In this document: in pieces, positions 53,366-62,085 of the stretch
Numbering within the stretch: the first letter of the stretch is position 1
Layout of the letters: the number at the start of each line of letters is the position of its first letter
DNA from: Pseudomonas triticicola
GTDB taxonomy: Bacteria; Pseudomonadota; Gammaproteobacteria; Pseudomonadales; Pseudomonadaceae
DNA length: 64,000 bases
NCBI RefSeq assembly: GCF_019145375.1
Contig: NZ_JAHSTX010000002.1
Coordinates: 624,001-688,000, forward strand
Direction of reading: 5' to 3'
Position numbers and translations under genes: made by a program
Notes under the pieces: model-generated
Told to the model about the DNA's origin: nothing
Seen by the model: the letters and a program-made list of their open reading frames with translations, nothing else
The model's database searches: none

Positions 53366-54238
53366 ATGAGCGCAATTCCGTTTGATCAACGCGATGGTGT
53401 GATCTGGCTCGACGGCGAGTTTGTCGAATGGTCACAGGCGCGGCTGCATGTGCTCAGTCATGGGCTGCATTACGCCAGCACCGTGTATGAGGGCGAGCGT
53501 GTGTATGGCGGCAAAATCTTCAAGTTGCATGAGCACACCCAGCGCTTGTATCGCTCGGCGCAATTGATGGATTTCGCCATCCCCTGGTCGCCGCAGGAAC
53601 TGCAAGCCGCCAGTCGGCAATTGCTCCAGCGCAACGCCGTACTAGACGGTTATCTGCGCCCTGTGGCGTGGCGCGGCAGCGAGATGATCTCGACCTCTGC
53701 GCGCTTCAACCGGGTGCATGTGGCGATTGCCTGCTGGCAGTGGCCGAGCTACTTCGACCCCGAGGCGCGGATGGCCGGCATTCGTTTGAAAACTGCGGAT
53801 TGGCGTCGACCGCCGCCGCAGAGCAGTCCGTTCGAAGCCAAAGCCTCGGGGCATTACCAGATCGCCACGCTGAGCAAACATGACGCGGAAAACAACGGCT
53901 ATCACGATGCCTTGATGCTCGACTGGCGCGGCCATGTCGCCGAGGCCACGAGCGCGAATGTGTTCTTCGCCAAGGGCCGGACGCTGCACACACCGCTGGC
54001 TGACTGTTTTCTCAATGGCATCACGCGCCAGACCGTGATCGAGCTGGCGCGTGCCCTCGATTACCAGGTTATCGAGCGAACGATATTGCCCACTGACCTG
54101 GGTGACTTCGATGAGTGTTTTCTCACCGGCACCGCCGCCGAAATCACCCCGGTACAAAGCATCGACCAGCAGCGCTTCGAGCCGGGCATTGCCTGTCGCG
54201 AATTGATTGCCGCCTACACCTCAACCGTTAACGCCTGA
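53366..54238 (+). CDS. Class IV (IlvE-like) aminotransferase
   Basis: 290 residues of fold-type IV PLP enzyme, related to branched-chain and D-amino acid aminotransferases. It has HGLHYASTVYEGERVY, PLP lysine K159 (EAKASGHYQ), and EATSANVFF, FLNGITRQTV and LTGTAAEITPV. The housekeeping IlvE is presumably elsewhere, so a pathway-specific role is likely. GGAG site before the ATG. Confidence 0.88.
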   Translation: MSAIPFDQRDGVIWLDGEFVEWSQARLHVLSHGLHYASTVYEGERVYGGKIFKLHEHTQRLYRSAQLMDFAIPWSPQELQAASRQLLQRNAVLDGYLRPVAWRGSEMISTSARFNRVHVAIACWQWPSYFDPEARMAGIRLKTADWRRPPPQSSPFEAKASGHYQIATLSKHDAENNGYHDALMLDWRGHVAEATSANVFFAKGRTLHTPLADCFLNGITRQTVIELARALDYQVIERTILPTDLGDFDECFLTGTAAEITPVQSIDQQRFEPGIACRELIAAYTSTVNA

Positions 54239-54258
54239 ATCACAGAAGGACCGCCACC

Positions 54259-55017
54259 ATGTCAGATCAAGGACTTGCCGTGTCCGCACCTTATGCTGCG
54301 CTGAGCCATCGTCACGACGAGCTGGCGACGCGCGGCTGGACGGTGCTGACGCCCGAAGAGTTTGCCCACGATGTCGAGGGCGTTTTACACGGCTTCGGCC
54401 CGATCGTTCCGCAGTTCAACGGGCAAACCGCGTTCGCCATCACGCGTAAACCGGGCTACGAGGACCTGCCTTATTCGCAGAGCATGAACGGCATCGGCCC
54501 GCACACCGAGGCACCGGTCTACGGGCCACCGCCACGCTACCTCGCCTTGCATTGCCTGCGGCAGGCGACCTGTGGCGGCGGGCATACCGGGTTGGTTGAC
54601 GGCATTGAGTTTCTGCGCTCGCTGACGTCCAGCGAACCCGAGCTGCGCGAGTGGCTCGACGACCATCCGGTCGAGTTCGTCGCCACCGCCAAACCCGGCG
54701 AGCCGGACCAGCGCCGTGTGCTCGAGTACATCCTCACGCCGACGGCCTCCGGGGATATTTTCCGCTTCAGCTACAACCAGTTTCACTACGGCGATGTGAA
54801 CCCGTCGAAGCAAGCGCTGGAGCAATCGCAGGTGGCCGACAGTGATACGCCGCTGGCGCGATTCGCTCGGTTGGGCGAGGCGTATTTCGTCGAGCACAAC
54901 ACCCCGGTGCTGATCCCCGACGGTTGCCTGCTGATCTGGGACAACTGGCGAATGATCCACGCCCGCAGCCGCTACAGCGATCCGGCGCGTCACCTCACGC
55001 GTTACTGGCTGGGCTGA
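54259..55017 (+). CDS. TauD/TfdA-type Fe(II)/2-oxoglutarate-dependent dioxygenase
   Basis: 252 residues. The 2-His-1-carboxylate triad is H82-x-E84 (HTEAP) and H234 (MIHARSRY), with R248 or R244 in RHLTRYW for 2-oxoglutarate. The HxE variant replaces HxD. Likely hydroxylates, desaturates or otherwise oxidises an amino-acid-like substrate. Twenty nt after the aminotransferase gene. Confidence 0.86.
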   Translation: MSDQGLAVSAPYAALSHRHDELATRGWTVLTPEEFAHDVEGVLHGFGPIVPQFNGQTAFAITRKPGYEDLPYSQSMNGIGPHTEAPVYGPPPRYLALHCLRQATCGGGHTGLVDGIEFLRSLTSSEPELREWLDDHPVEFVATAKPGEPDQRRVLEYILTPTASGDIFRFSYNQFHYGDVNPSKQALEQSQVADSDTPLARFARLGEAYFVEHNTPVLIPDGCLLIWDNWRMIHARSRYSDPARHLTRYWLG

Positions 55018-55083
55018 TTTTTCCGACTGCCTTCTTTCCATTGGCGTACCCCTGGCGGGTACGCACCTTACGGGTACCGTGTC

Positions 55084-56043
55084 ATGCAAACAGCAATCGA
55101 GATTGCCACCGTTGATCATCAACTGGTGGTGCGGCTGAATCAGGCCTGGAGCAAGCGTGCGACGGTGTGTTCGCCGGACAAAACGGCTGCGGTCGAGACG
55201 TTCGACCCGGCGCGGGCCGACTACCCCGAGCGGCTGGTACCGTTTTTCAATCATGCGGACTTTCAGGCACTCAGTGCCGAGCTGAAAAGCGCGGTGCTGA
55301 CCTGGGGCTGGATCGGTTACAACCTGCGCACCGTCACCGCCGAGGAACACGTGGTCAACCCGGCGCTGAGCGTGATCGCCAACCAGTATCTGGGGGCCGA
55401 TGACTGGCACTTTCGCGAGGCCATGCAACAAACCCTGATCGACGAGCATTACCACACGTTGATGCACCTGCGCGCCATCGAGCGCACCCGCGCTGAACGC
55501 AATCTGACAGTCATGCTCGAGCTGCCGCCGTCGGTGACTTATCTGCGCCTGCGGGCCCTGCAGGAAACCCTGAGTGAGCAATGGCAGCGTGACCTGGCAG
55601 CGATCACCTTCGCGGTGGTTGCGGAAATCAGCGTCAATGCCTACCTCGATCTGTTGGCCGACGATCAGAGTATTCAGCCGCAGAATCGCCGCGTCGCCGA
55701 ACTGCACAACCGCGACGAATATGCCCACAGCAAAGTGCTCGCCGAAGTGGCCAAGGTCATGTACGCCAACATGCAGGTGGCCCAGCGCGAATTTTTCACC
55801 CGCACCTTGTCGCAGGCCCTCAGTGCGTTTGTTGCCCAGGATTACTCGATGTGGGAAGCGATCCTGACGCAGCTGGGTGTGCAGAAAGCGGCGCGGATAA
55901 TCGAGCAAACCCGCGAAAGCAATCGCAACGCGACCATCATGCGTGATTACAGCGGTCTGCATCGTCTGGCTGAGGATCTGGGCATCAGTGCGCAGCTCGA
56001 TTTCGACTTCCGCCCAACCCTGAAAACTACAGCGGCAGCCTGA
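55084..56043 (+). CDS. AurF-like diiron N-oxygenase
   Basis: 319 residues, ferritin-like four-helix bundle. Putative diiron ligands: E87 or E88 (TAEEH), E121-x2-H124 (DEHYH), E181, H208-x3-E212-x2-H215. The spacings E121-E181 (60) and E181-H208 (27) equal those I recall for AurF (E136-E196 and E196-H223). AurF-family enzymes N-oxygenate amines to hydroxylamine, nitroso or nitro groups. Substrate here unknown. GTG-free ATG start; 66 nt after the dioxygenase gene. Confidence 0.84.
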   Translation: MQTAIEIATVDHQLVVRLNQAWSKRATVCSPDKTAAVETFDPARADYPERLVPFFNHADFQALSAELKSAVLTWGWIGYNLRTVTAEEHVVNPALSVIANQYLGADDWHFREAMQQTLIDEHYHTLMHLRAIERTRAERNLTVMLELPPSVTYLRLRALQETLSEQWQRDLAAITFAVVAEISVNAYLDLLADDQSIQPQNRRVAELHNRDEYAHSKVLAEVAKVMYANMQVAQREFFTRTLSQALSAFVAQDYSMWEAILTQLGVQKAARIIEQTRESNRNATIMRDYSGLHRLAEDLGISAQLDFDFRPTLKTTAAA

Positions 56044-56057
56044 GCCGGGAGATGAAC

Positions 56058-56861
56058 ATGAGCGTTCCTGTGTACGAAGTATTCGCTATCCGTGTTGGCG
56101 CCAACGCGCAGCGCACTGCTCGGGAAAACTTTCTCTACGATGCCTGCTGTGGTGATCCGAACGCTTCGATGCCGCTCGATTATTACTTCTGGGTCATCCG
56201 TAACGAAGCGCACGTAGTGGTGGTCGACACCTGCTTTCAACCGGCCACGGCGGATCGGCGCAACCGGCAGATGTACCGTCGCCCGGAAAATTCCCTGCGC
56301 CAGTTGGACATCGATCCGAGCCAGGTCAAGCAAGTGATCCTGACCCATCTGCATTGGGATCACGCCGGTAATCTGGGGTTGTTCCCAAATGCCACGGTGC
56401 ATTTGCAGGAAGCCGAACTGCGCTTCTGCACCGGGCCGAAAATGGCCCATCGCACGGTCAACAAAACCTACGAAGTCGAGGACGTCATGTCGGCGCTGCC
56501 GCCGCTGTTCGAGGGACGCTTGCGTCTGCACACCGGCAGCGTCGAGGTGCTGCCGGGGCTTACGGTGCATCCGGTCGGGGGGCACACGCCGGGTAGTCAA
56601 GTGGTGCGCGTGCACACCGAGCGTGGCTGGATCGTGCTGGCCTCGGATGCCGCGCATTTATGGGCGAACATTCGCCAGCGCAGTCCGTTTCCGATCCTCG
56701 ACGATCTGGCGCAAACCCTGGAAGCCTTCGACCTGATCGATGCGCTGGCGGACGGCGCGGATCACGTCATTCCTGGACATGATCCGTTGATCGCCGAGCG
56801 CTTCGCCCACTGGAACGATGACCCGCACATCATCAGCCTGCACCGGCCACCGATTGCCTAA
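56058..56861 (+). CDS. Metallo-beta-lactamase-fold hydrolase (lactonase-like)
   Basis: 267 residues from the ATG at 56058, with GGGAG 6 nt upstream (an ATG at 56052 would be too close). The zinc motif H97-x-H99-x-D101-H102 (HLHWDH) and later GGHTPGS and SDAAHLW, PGHDP are present. Resembles N-acyl homoserine lactonase-type hydrolases, which open lactones or thioesters. The stop overlaps the convergent MocR gene by 4 nt (CTAA). Confidence 0.86.
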   Translation: MSVPVYEVFAIRVGANAQRTARENFLYDACCGDPNASMPLDYYFWVIRNEAHVVVVDTCFQPATADRRNRQMYRRPENSLRQLDIDPSQVKQVILTHLHWDHAGNLGLFPNATVHLQEAELRFCTGPKMAHRTVNKTYEVEDVMSALPPLFEGRLRLHTGSVEVLPGLTVHPVGGHTPGSQVVRVHTERGWIVLASDAAHLWANIRQRSPFPILDDLAQTLEAFDLIDALADGADHVIPGHDPLIAERFAHWNDDPHIISLHRPPIA

Positions 56862-58285
56862 CGTTGTTCGTCGAGCAGTCGTCCGAGGGTTTGCAATGCC
56901 TCATCGATGCGCGAAGAAAACGGTGTCCCGCAGGCAATACGCAGGCAATGGCCGAAGCGCTGGGTGTTGGAAAAAATGTCACCAGGGGTGATCTGGATAC
57001 CCACCTTCAGCGCTTCGTGAAACAGCGTCATCGCCGACAGTTGCCGGGGCAGTTCCACCCACAGTAACGTCCCGCCGCGGGGTGCGGTGGCGCGAGTTCC
57101 GGCAGGGAAATAGCGGATGATCGCAGCGCTGGTCTGTTGACGTTGTTCGGTGAGGATTTTGCGCAAGCGACGCAGGTAGCGTTCGTACGATGGACTCTTC
57201 ATGAAGGCGCTGACGGCCAGTTGCGACAGCGCTTCACAGCCTCGGGTCTGGGTGTGTTTAAGCATCTCGACTCGTTCATGCCAGCGTCCGGCGCTGATCC
57301 AGCCGAGGCGTATGCCTGGCGCCAGAGTTTTGTTCAGCGAAGCGCAATAGATCAGATTGTCGTTGCGGTCCCAGTGCTTGAGGGTGGACAGCGGTTGTTC
57401 GGTGTCGACCAGATCGCCATAAGTGTCATCCTCGATCAGCACAGTGCCATGCTCATCGCACAGCTCGACCAGTCGCGCCTTGTGTGTGTCGGGCATGATG
57501 CTGCCGAGCGGGTTTTGCAGATTGGGAATCACGATCATGGCACGGACCGGTTCCGGTCCCTTGAGCATTTGTTCGAGGGCAAAGAGATTCAAGCCGCTGT
57601 GGGCGGTGGTCGGCACTTCGAGCACGCGCAAGTTGAGACTCTCGAGGATTTGCAGCAGACCGTAAAACGTCGGCGACTCCACCGCCACGGTGTCGCCGGG
57701 CTGCGTAACCGCGCGCAACGCCAGATTGATCGCCTCGGTGGCGCCATTGGTGATGACAATGCGCTCGGCGGGCATATTGGCTTTGCTCGCCAGCGCGCGT
57801 CTGGCGAGTACCTGGCGCAACACCGGGTTGCCGCACGCCGAACCTGGCGCGCCGAGCAAGTGCCGATCCACGCGCAGGGTCTTGGCCATGTGCGTCTGCA
57901 AAGTCTTTAGCGGATACAACTCCGGTGCACAGTAGGCGCTGGCGAAATTGATTTTGACTGCGGCCTGCTGACTGGCCTTGAGCACCGAAGACACCTGTTG
58001 GTGAATCCCCACGTACACGGCGCTGTCCAGCGGCACCGGTGCAGCAGGGGCGGGTGGTTTCGGTTTGTCGGGCTGGCGGATGAAGTTGCCCGAGCGCGGC
58101 CGCGCCTCCAGCACGCCTTGGTCCTCCAGCGCCCGACAGACCTGCACGGCGGTGGACAGACTCACCGCGTGTTTTTCCATCATCAATCGAATTGAAGGGA
58201 AGCGTTCGCCGGCCTTGAGGGTGCCGGTGCGAATCGCGTCAAGGTAGTGGTTGGCGAGCTGACGATAAAGGGGCGTGGTGTTCAT
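56858..58285 (-). CDS. MocR-type regulator 2
   Basis: 475 residues. A GntR winged helix (about 15-80; GERFPSIRLMMEKHAVSLSTAVQVCRAL) plus an aminotransferase-like domain with the PLP lysine in ASLNKTLAPGIRLGW. Converges on the GST-to-hydrolase run and faces the second transporter set across a 550-bp gap. It probably controls one of them; the TTCTGTATC repeats at 51181 are a candidate target. Confidence 0.9.
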   Translation of the reverse strand: MNTTPLYRQLANHYLDAIRTGTLKAGERFPSIRLMMEKHAVSLSTAVQVCRALEDQGVLEARPRSGNFIRQPDKPKPPAPAAPVPLDSAVYVGIHQQVSSVLKASQQAAVKINFASAYCAPELYPLKTLQTHMAKTLRVDRHLLGAPGSACGNPVLRQVLARRALASKANMPAERIVITNGATEAINLALRAVTQPGDTVAVESPTFYGLLQILESLNLRVLEVPTTAHSGLNLFALEQMLKGPEPVRAMIVIPNLQNPLGSIMPDTHKARLVELCDEHGTVLIEDDTYGDLVDTEQPLSTLKHWDRNDNLIYCASLNKTLAPGIRLGWISAGRWHERVEMLKHTQTRGCEALSQLAVSAFMKSPSYERYLRRLRKILTEQRQQTSAAIIRYFPAGTRATAPRGGTLLWVELPRQLSAMTLFHEALKVGIQITPGDIFSNTQRFGHCLRIACGTPFSSRIDEALQTLGRLLDEQR

Positions 58286-58836
58286 GATGACCTCAGCAAT
58301 CGCACCACTGAAGTCTTGGGCTGGAAAGTGAGTTGACGCTCTCTGCGGGCGGATCCGTGGTGCTCATGGGTTGGGAAAAGGATTTTCTGGCACAGGCCGA
58401 CCTGTGCACGGTCGCCGTTTTGGGTGGCCTGCGATAGTTGCGGGAGGGGCATTGATTGCCGTAGATGCTGGCACTTTGCAATGGGCCAGGCTGAATAGCC
58501 TGCGTAACCGTTTATAAATCAGCCATGCGGGTGCAACCATGCTGGCGGACAGGGTGTAACTAGTTGTCAGGAGTGCACTTTGTTAGTGCAACCGGGTAGC
58601 ACCATTACATACTTGGTAAGCTGGTGAGCGCCGCTATTGGTAGTTGGTTATCTGTTGGCTTAAGTGTTCCAGTGCTTGTAACAAGTTTGTGACCTTCGAG
58701 CTTCAGCGCACTAAAAGAGTGCGTGGTTTTTGCCTAGCAAAAGTTTATGACAGATCTGTTAAAAAATATTGCCGAGGGATTTTTTTTACTATAGCGTGTG
58801 CCCCGTAAGCAGGAAGCTTTAACAGTGAAGGATCAC
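58286..58836. other. Intergenic region between MocR 2 and the second MFS gene
   Basis: About 550 bp without a credible gene. More AT-rich than its surroundings, with a run of eight T at 58780-58787. A TATAGC at 58790-58795, with TTGCCG 15 nt before it (58769-58774), is a weak promoter candidate. No clear operator palindrome was seen. Confidence 0.45.
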
Positions 58837-60030
58837 ATGAATATCACTTATTCAACCAAGAACCTGACGATCCTGATATGGATCGTAAACCTCTGTGCCA
58901 TTTGCGCCTCTACCCTCAGTTATATCTACCTGTCTTATTACACTTACAAGGAAACCGACAATCTGCTGTATTCGCAGATCGTGCTGTTTTCACCGATGGT
59001 ATTGCCCGTAGTATTTGTCGGGCAGATATATCGGCTCTCTGACCGGATCTCTCCGCGGACCTTGCTCCTGTTGTCCAATGCCGTGGCATTGCTGGTGGCA
59101 GTGTTGGTTTATTCGATATTGCCGACGGTTGCCCTGATTGCCATTGTCGGTGGCGTCGCGATCGGTACCCTGGACGCGCTGCAACGGGTGGGTCGCATCG
59201 TCGCGATCAAATGCTATTTCAACTCGCAGAACGTCGAGTCGACAGTGCCTTTGACGCTGACTGCGCAGTTCATTGCTGGCGGTATCGCCGGTGCAACAAT
59301 GGGCCTGGTCAAAGGCGAGATGATGCCTTGGCAGGCTATGCTGATCACCGCCACGCTGTTTGCGATCGCAGCCGGTGCCGCCTTTCTGCTGCCCAAAGCC
59401 GATCGTCCGGCCAGCGGCGCGTTGCCGCCATCTGCTGCACTGATCGCGACGTTCTCCCAGTTGATGAAAACGACGCCTTCGCTGCGTAGCAGCTTTGCCA
59501 GCTTCATCATCTTTGTCAGTGTCTACCAGGGCTTCTTCAACGTTTCGCGGATCATTCTGCCCGCCCATGTGCTGGGTTTGTCGGAAGGTTATGTCGGTCT
59601 GTTGCAAGCCGTGAACAGCATGGCCGCATTGGCCGGGGCGATCCTCTACTACAAGCTCAACAAGCGCGGCCATCGCCTGGCACCGCTGTCGATGGCCGGT
59701 GCCAGTGCGCTGTTCATGATGACCGCGGCCTATGGTGGCGGGTTTGCCTCCAGCTACATTGCTTACTTCTTCTATATCTTTTTCTTTGAACTGGCGTTTT
59801 TCAAACTGCAATCGGATGTGGTGCTGGCGACGCCGGCCAATGCAATGCCTTTGGTGGCGTCGGTGCAATATGCGGGCGTCTACGCCGGGATGATCATTAC
59901 AATCTTCTTTGGCTCATTACTGGTTGAACATATTGGTTTGTTTGCCACCAGCATGGTATTTGCCGGCAGCTATCTAATCGTTATGAAGTTATTATCGTCA
60001 GGTCTAAAGCCGGTCGAGCAAACTGTTTAA
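58837..60030 (+). CDS. MFS transporter 2
   Basis: 397 residues from the ATG at 58837, with AAGGA 6 nt upstream (the GTG at 58798 is an alternative). About twelve hydrophobic helices, with an aromatic-rich stretch YIAYFFYIFFFELAFF. Base composition is lower in GC than the preceding genes. Thirty-two nt before the CDP-alcohol phosphatidyltransferase gene. Exporter or precursor importer; cannot be decided. Confidence 0.8.
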   Translation: MNITYSTKNLTILIWIVNLCAICASTLSYIYLSYYTYKETDNLLYSQIVLFSPMVLPVVFVGQIYRLSDRISPRTLLLLSNAVALLVAVLVYSILPTVALIAIVGGVAIGTLDALQRVGRIVAIKCYFNSQNVESTVPLTLTAQFIAGGIAGATMGLVKGEMMPWQAMLITATLFAIAAGAAFLLPKADRPASGALPPSAALIATFSQLMKTTPSLRSSFASFIIFVSVYQGFFNVSRIILPAHVLGLSEGYVGLLQAVNSMAALAGAILYYKLNKRGHRLAPLSMAGASALFMMTAAYGGGFASSYIAYFFYIFFFELAFFKLQSDVVLATPANAMPLVASVQYAGVYAGMIITIFFGSLLVEHIGLFATSMVFAGSYLIVMKLLSSGLKPVEQTV

Positions 60031-60062
60031 TTAAACTTTTCCAGACAAGGAAGTCATGATTC

Positions 60063-60680
60063 ATGCGCCATATAGTGCCGCTGTTTCCGTTCGTGCGTTT
60101 TCTCGATCTGGCTAATTGGGTAACCACCTTAAACATACTGTTGTCCTTTATTGCCGTGGTCGCGGCCTATCAAGGTCAGTTGTCCTGGGCCGCCACTATC
60201 ATTTGCCTTGCCGCGATACTCGACTTCGTCGACGGCCACATCGCGCGGACCTGGTTGTCCGCTGATGCGCCCCGTCGGGCATTCGGCAAACACCTGGACA
60301 GTTTTGCCGATCTGCTGAATTTCAGCGTCGCGCCGGCGCTGATCCTGATTCTGCTGTTCCCTTCTTTTGCGAGTGTCGCGGTGGCCGCCGGTCTGGTGCT
60401 CTCGGGTGTGCTGCGCCTGGCGGTGTTTGCCATCAATGATCCGAAAGCGCCGGTCGGCTATCGCGGGTTGCCGACCACCTATTCCGGCTTGCTGTTCGCC
60501 CTGGCTTTTCAGGCAGTGGACGCCAGCCATCTCGCCGCCCATGCCCTGGTGTGGCTGACTTTACTGATTGCCGTGTTGCAAGTGACCAATCTGAAATTGC
60601 CGAAATTCAAGGCAATGCCCACGGTCACGTTCATTGCGGTGGTCTTTTCCCTGAGCACTTTTCTCCTTCACAACGCATAA
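60063..60680 (+). CDS. CDP-alcohol phosphatidyltransferase-family protein
   Basis: 205 residues with about six membrane helices. The CDP-OH-P motif is D54-x2-D57-G-x2-A-R62, then G75-x3-D79-x3-D83. The AR-to-G gap is 12 residues instead of the usual 8, an unusual insert. DSFADLLNFSVAPA resembles phosphatidylserine synthases. Such enzymes displace CMP from a CDP-activated alcohol. In this context the acceptor may not be a standard phospholipid. The 3' end lies 17 nt before the ATP-grasp gene. Confidence 0.83.
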   Translation: MRHIVPLFPFVRFLDLANWVTTLNILLSFIAVVAAYQGQLSWAATIICLAAILDFVDGHIARTWLSADAPRRAFGKHLDSFADLLNFSVAPALILILLFPSFASVAVAAGLVLSGVLRLAVFAINDPKAPVGYRGLPTTYSGLLFALAFQAVDASHLAAHALVWLTLLIAVLQVTNLKLPKFKAMPTVTFIAVVFSLSTFLLHNA

Positions 60681-60697
60681 GTACACGGAGCGCTTTT

Positions 60698-62008
60698 ATG
60701 AAACACGTCGTTTTGGTCGACAGTACTGTCAGTGGCCTGCTGGCTTTCGAAGCTGCCAAGCGTCTGGGTTGTTACGTGACGTTCATTCACCAGCGCGATA
60801 TGTCATTCCTGACCATTTCGGTGAAGGGCGACCAGTCGAAGATCGAGCCTTATCTCAAGCACGTCGACGAATACATCCGTGTCGATTCGCTCAATGGCGA
60901 TGAGTTTCACGATCTGCTGGTAAAGCTCAACGACACCCGCAAGATCGATGCGCTGATCACCACGTCCGAAGCGGCGATTGTTGCCGTGGCCCGCGAAGCT
61001 GAACTGCTCGGTACGCGTTACCCGAGCCATGAACATCTGTGCGGCGCCGTCTACAAGAGCCGCCTGCGTGAAACCCTGCGGGCAAACAATGTGCGCTCCC
61101 CGGATTTCCAGGTGTTGACCGAAAGCCAATTGGCCGAAGGGGTTGTTCCGCGCCTCGCACTGCCGTTCGTGGTCAAGCCGACCCGTGGTTTCTCCAAGCA
61201 GTTCTCGGCGATCTGTTTCACCAGGAAAGACTTCGATGCTTTCGTCGAAAACATCCGTCAGGCCCGCGCCGATTCCGACCCGATGATCGATGGACTGGTG
61301 AGCCGTGAATACCTGGTCGAGCAATACGTCAACGGCACGCTGCACTCGGCAGAAGTGATCGTGCAGAACGGCGTGGTCTCCTGCTATGCGACGACCATTC
61401 GTTTCCGCGCCGACTACAACGAAATCCTCGAGATGACCGCGACCATGCCATCCGGCCTGGACACGGCGGCACGTGACGAAATCAAAGCATATGTGCAGCA
61501 GGTCTTCAGTGCTCTGAAACTGGACATCGGCCTGTATCACGTCGAATTGCTGCGCGATGAAAACGGTCCGTGCCTGGTGGAAATCAACGCACGGATGATG
61601 GGCAGCGTCGCCCCGCAGATGTATCGCATGCTGACGGGTATCGACCCGTTCGAAATGCTCATCCGCCTGCACTTGGGCGAGACCATCAAGATTGACGATT
61701 CGCTCATCGAAACGGCCGGCACCGTAGTCACTGTCGCTTCGCGGCATGGCGGCCGGATATCCACCAGTTACGATCCGAGCCTGTTGCAACCGTTGCTGGA
61801 TAAATACGAAATCACCTTCTGCACCGCGCATGTCGCTCCGGGTCAGGAAGTGAGTGTGTACAGCGGCAATATCGGCACTATCGGCCACGTCATCGTGCTC
61901 GACAGCTGCCCGTACGCCGCAGCAAAAAAGGGCAATGAGTTCCTTGCTGAGCTGTCGCTGCTGTACGGCAACGAGCTGGCGAAATACACCGGTCCCGAGT
62001 TGCTCTGA
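60698..62008 (+). CDS. ATP-grasp ligase 2
   Basis: 436 residues from the ATG at 60698. The N-terminal domain is KHVVLVDSTVSGLLAFEAAKR, and the ATP-grasp core has LPFVVKPTRGFSKQ, the VEQYVNGTLHS hinge and the metal-binding CLVEINARMMGS. Likely makes an amide or related bond through an acyl phosphate. Distinct from the ligase at 48746 in length and motifs. The frame extension upstream to 60551 lies in the previous gene and is rejected. Confidence 0.84.
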   Translation: MKHVVLVDSTVSGLLAFEAAKRLGCYVTFIHQRDMSFLTISVKGDQSKIEPYLKHVDEYIRVDSLNGDEFHDLLVKLNDTRKIDALITTSEAAIVAVAREAELLGTRYPSHEHLCGAVYKSRLRETLRANNVRSPDFQVLTESQLAEGVVPRLALPFVVKPTRGFSKQFSAICFTRKDFDAFVENIRQARADSDPMIDGLVSREYLVEQYVNGTLHSAEVIVQNGVVSCYATTIRFRADYNEILEMTATMPSGLDTAARDEIKAYVQQVFSALKLDIGLYHVELLRDENGPCLVEINARMMGSVAPQMYRMLTGIDPFEMLIRLHLGETIKIDDSLIETAGTVVTVASRHGGRISTSYDPSLLQPLLDKYEITFCTAHVAPGQEVSVYSGNIGTIGHVIVLDSCPYAAAKKGNEFLAELSLLYGNELAKYTGPELL

Positions 62009-62085
62009 AGCACACGCGTACCCGGCGCCCGGTGGCCATCGCTGTCCCCAACGGATTGTAATCACCTCTATCAATGGAAGACGAC

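Noticed and set aside
56058..56861. Hydrolase as a quorum-quenching AHL lactonase
   Set aside because: HLHWDH fits the fold, but the context is biosynthetic and the motif is shared by many MBL hydrolases.
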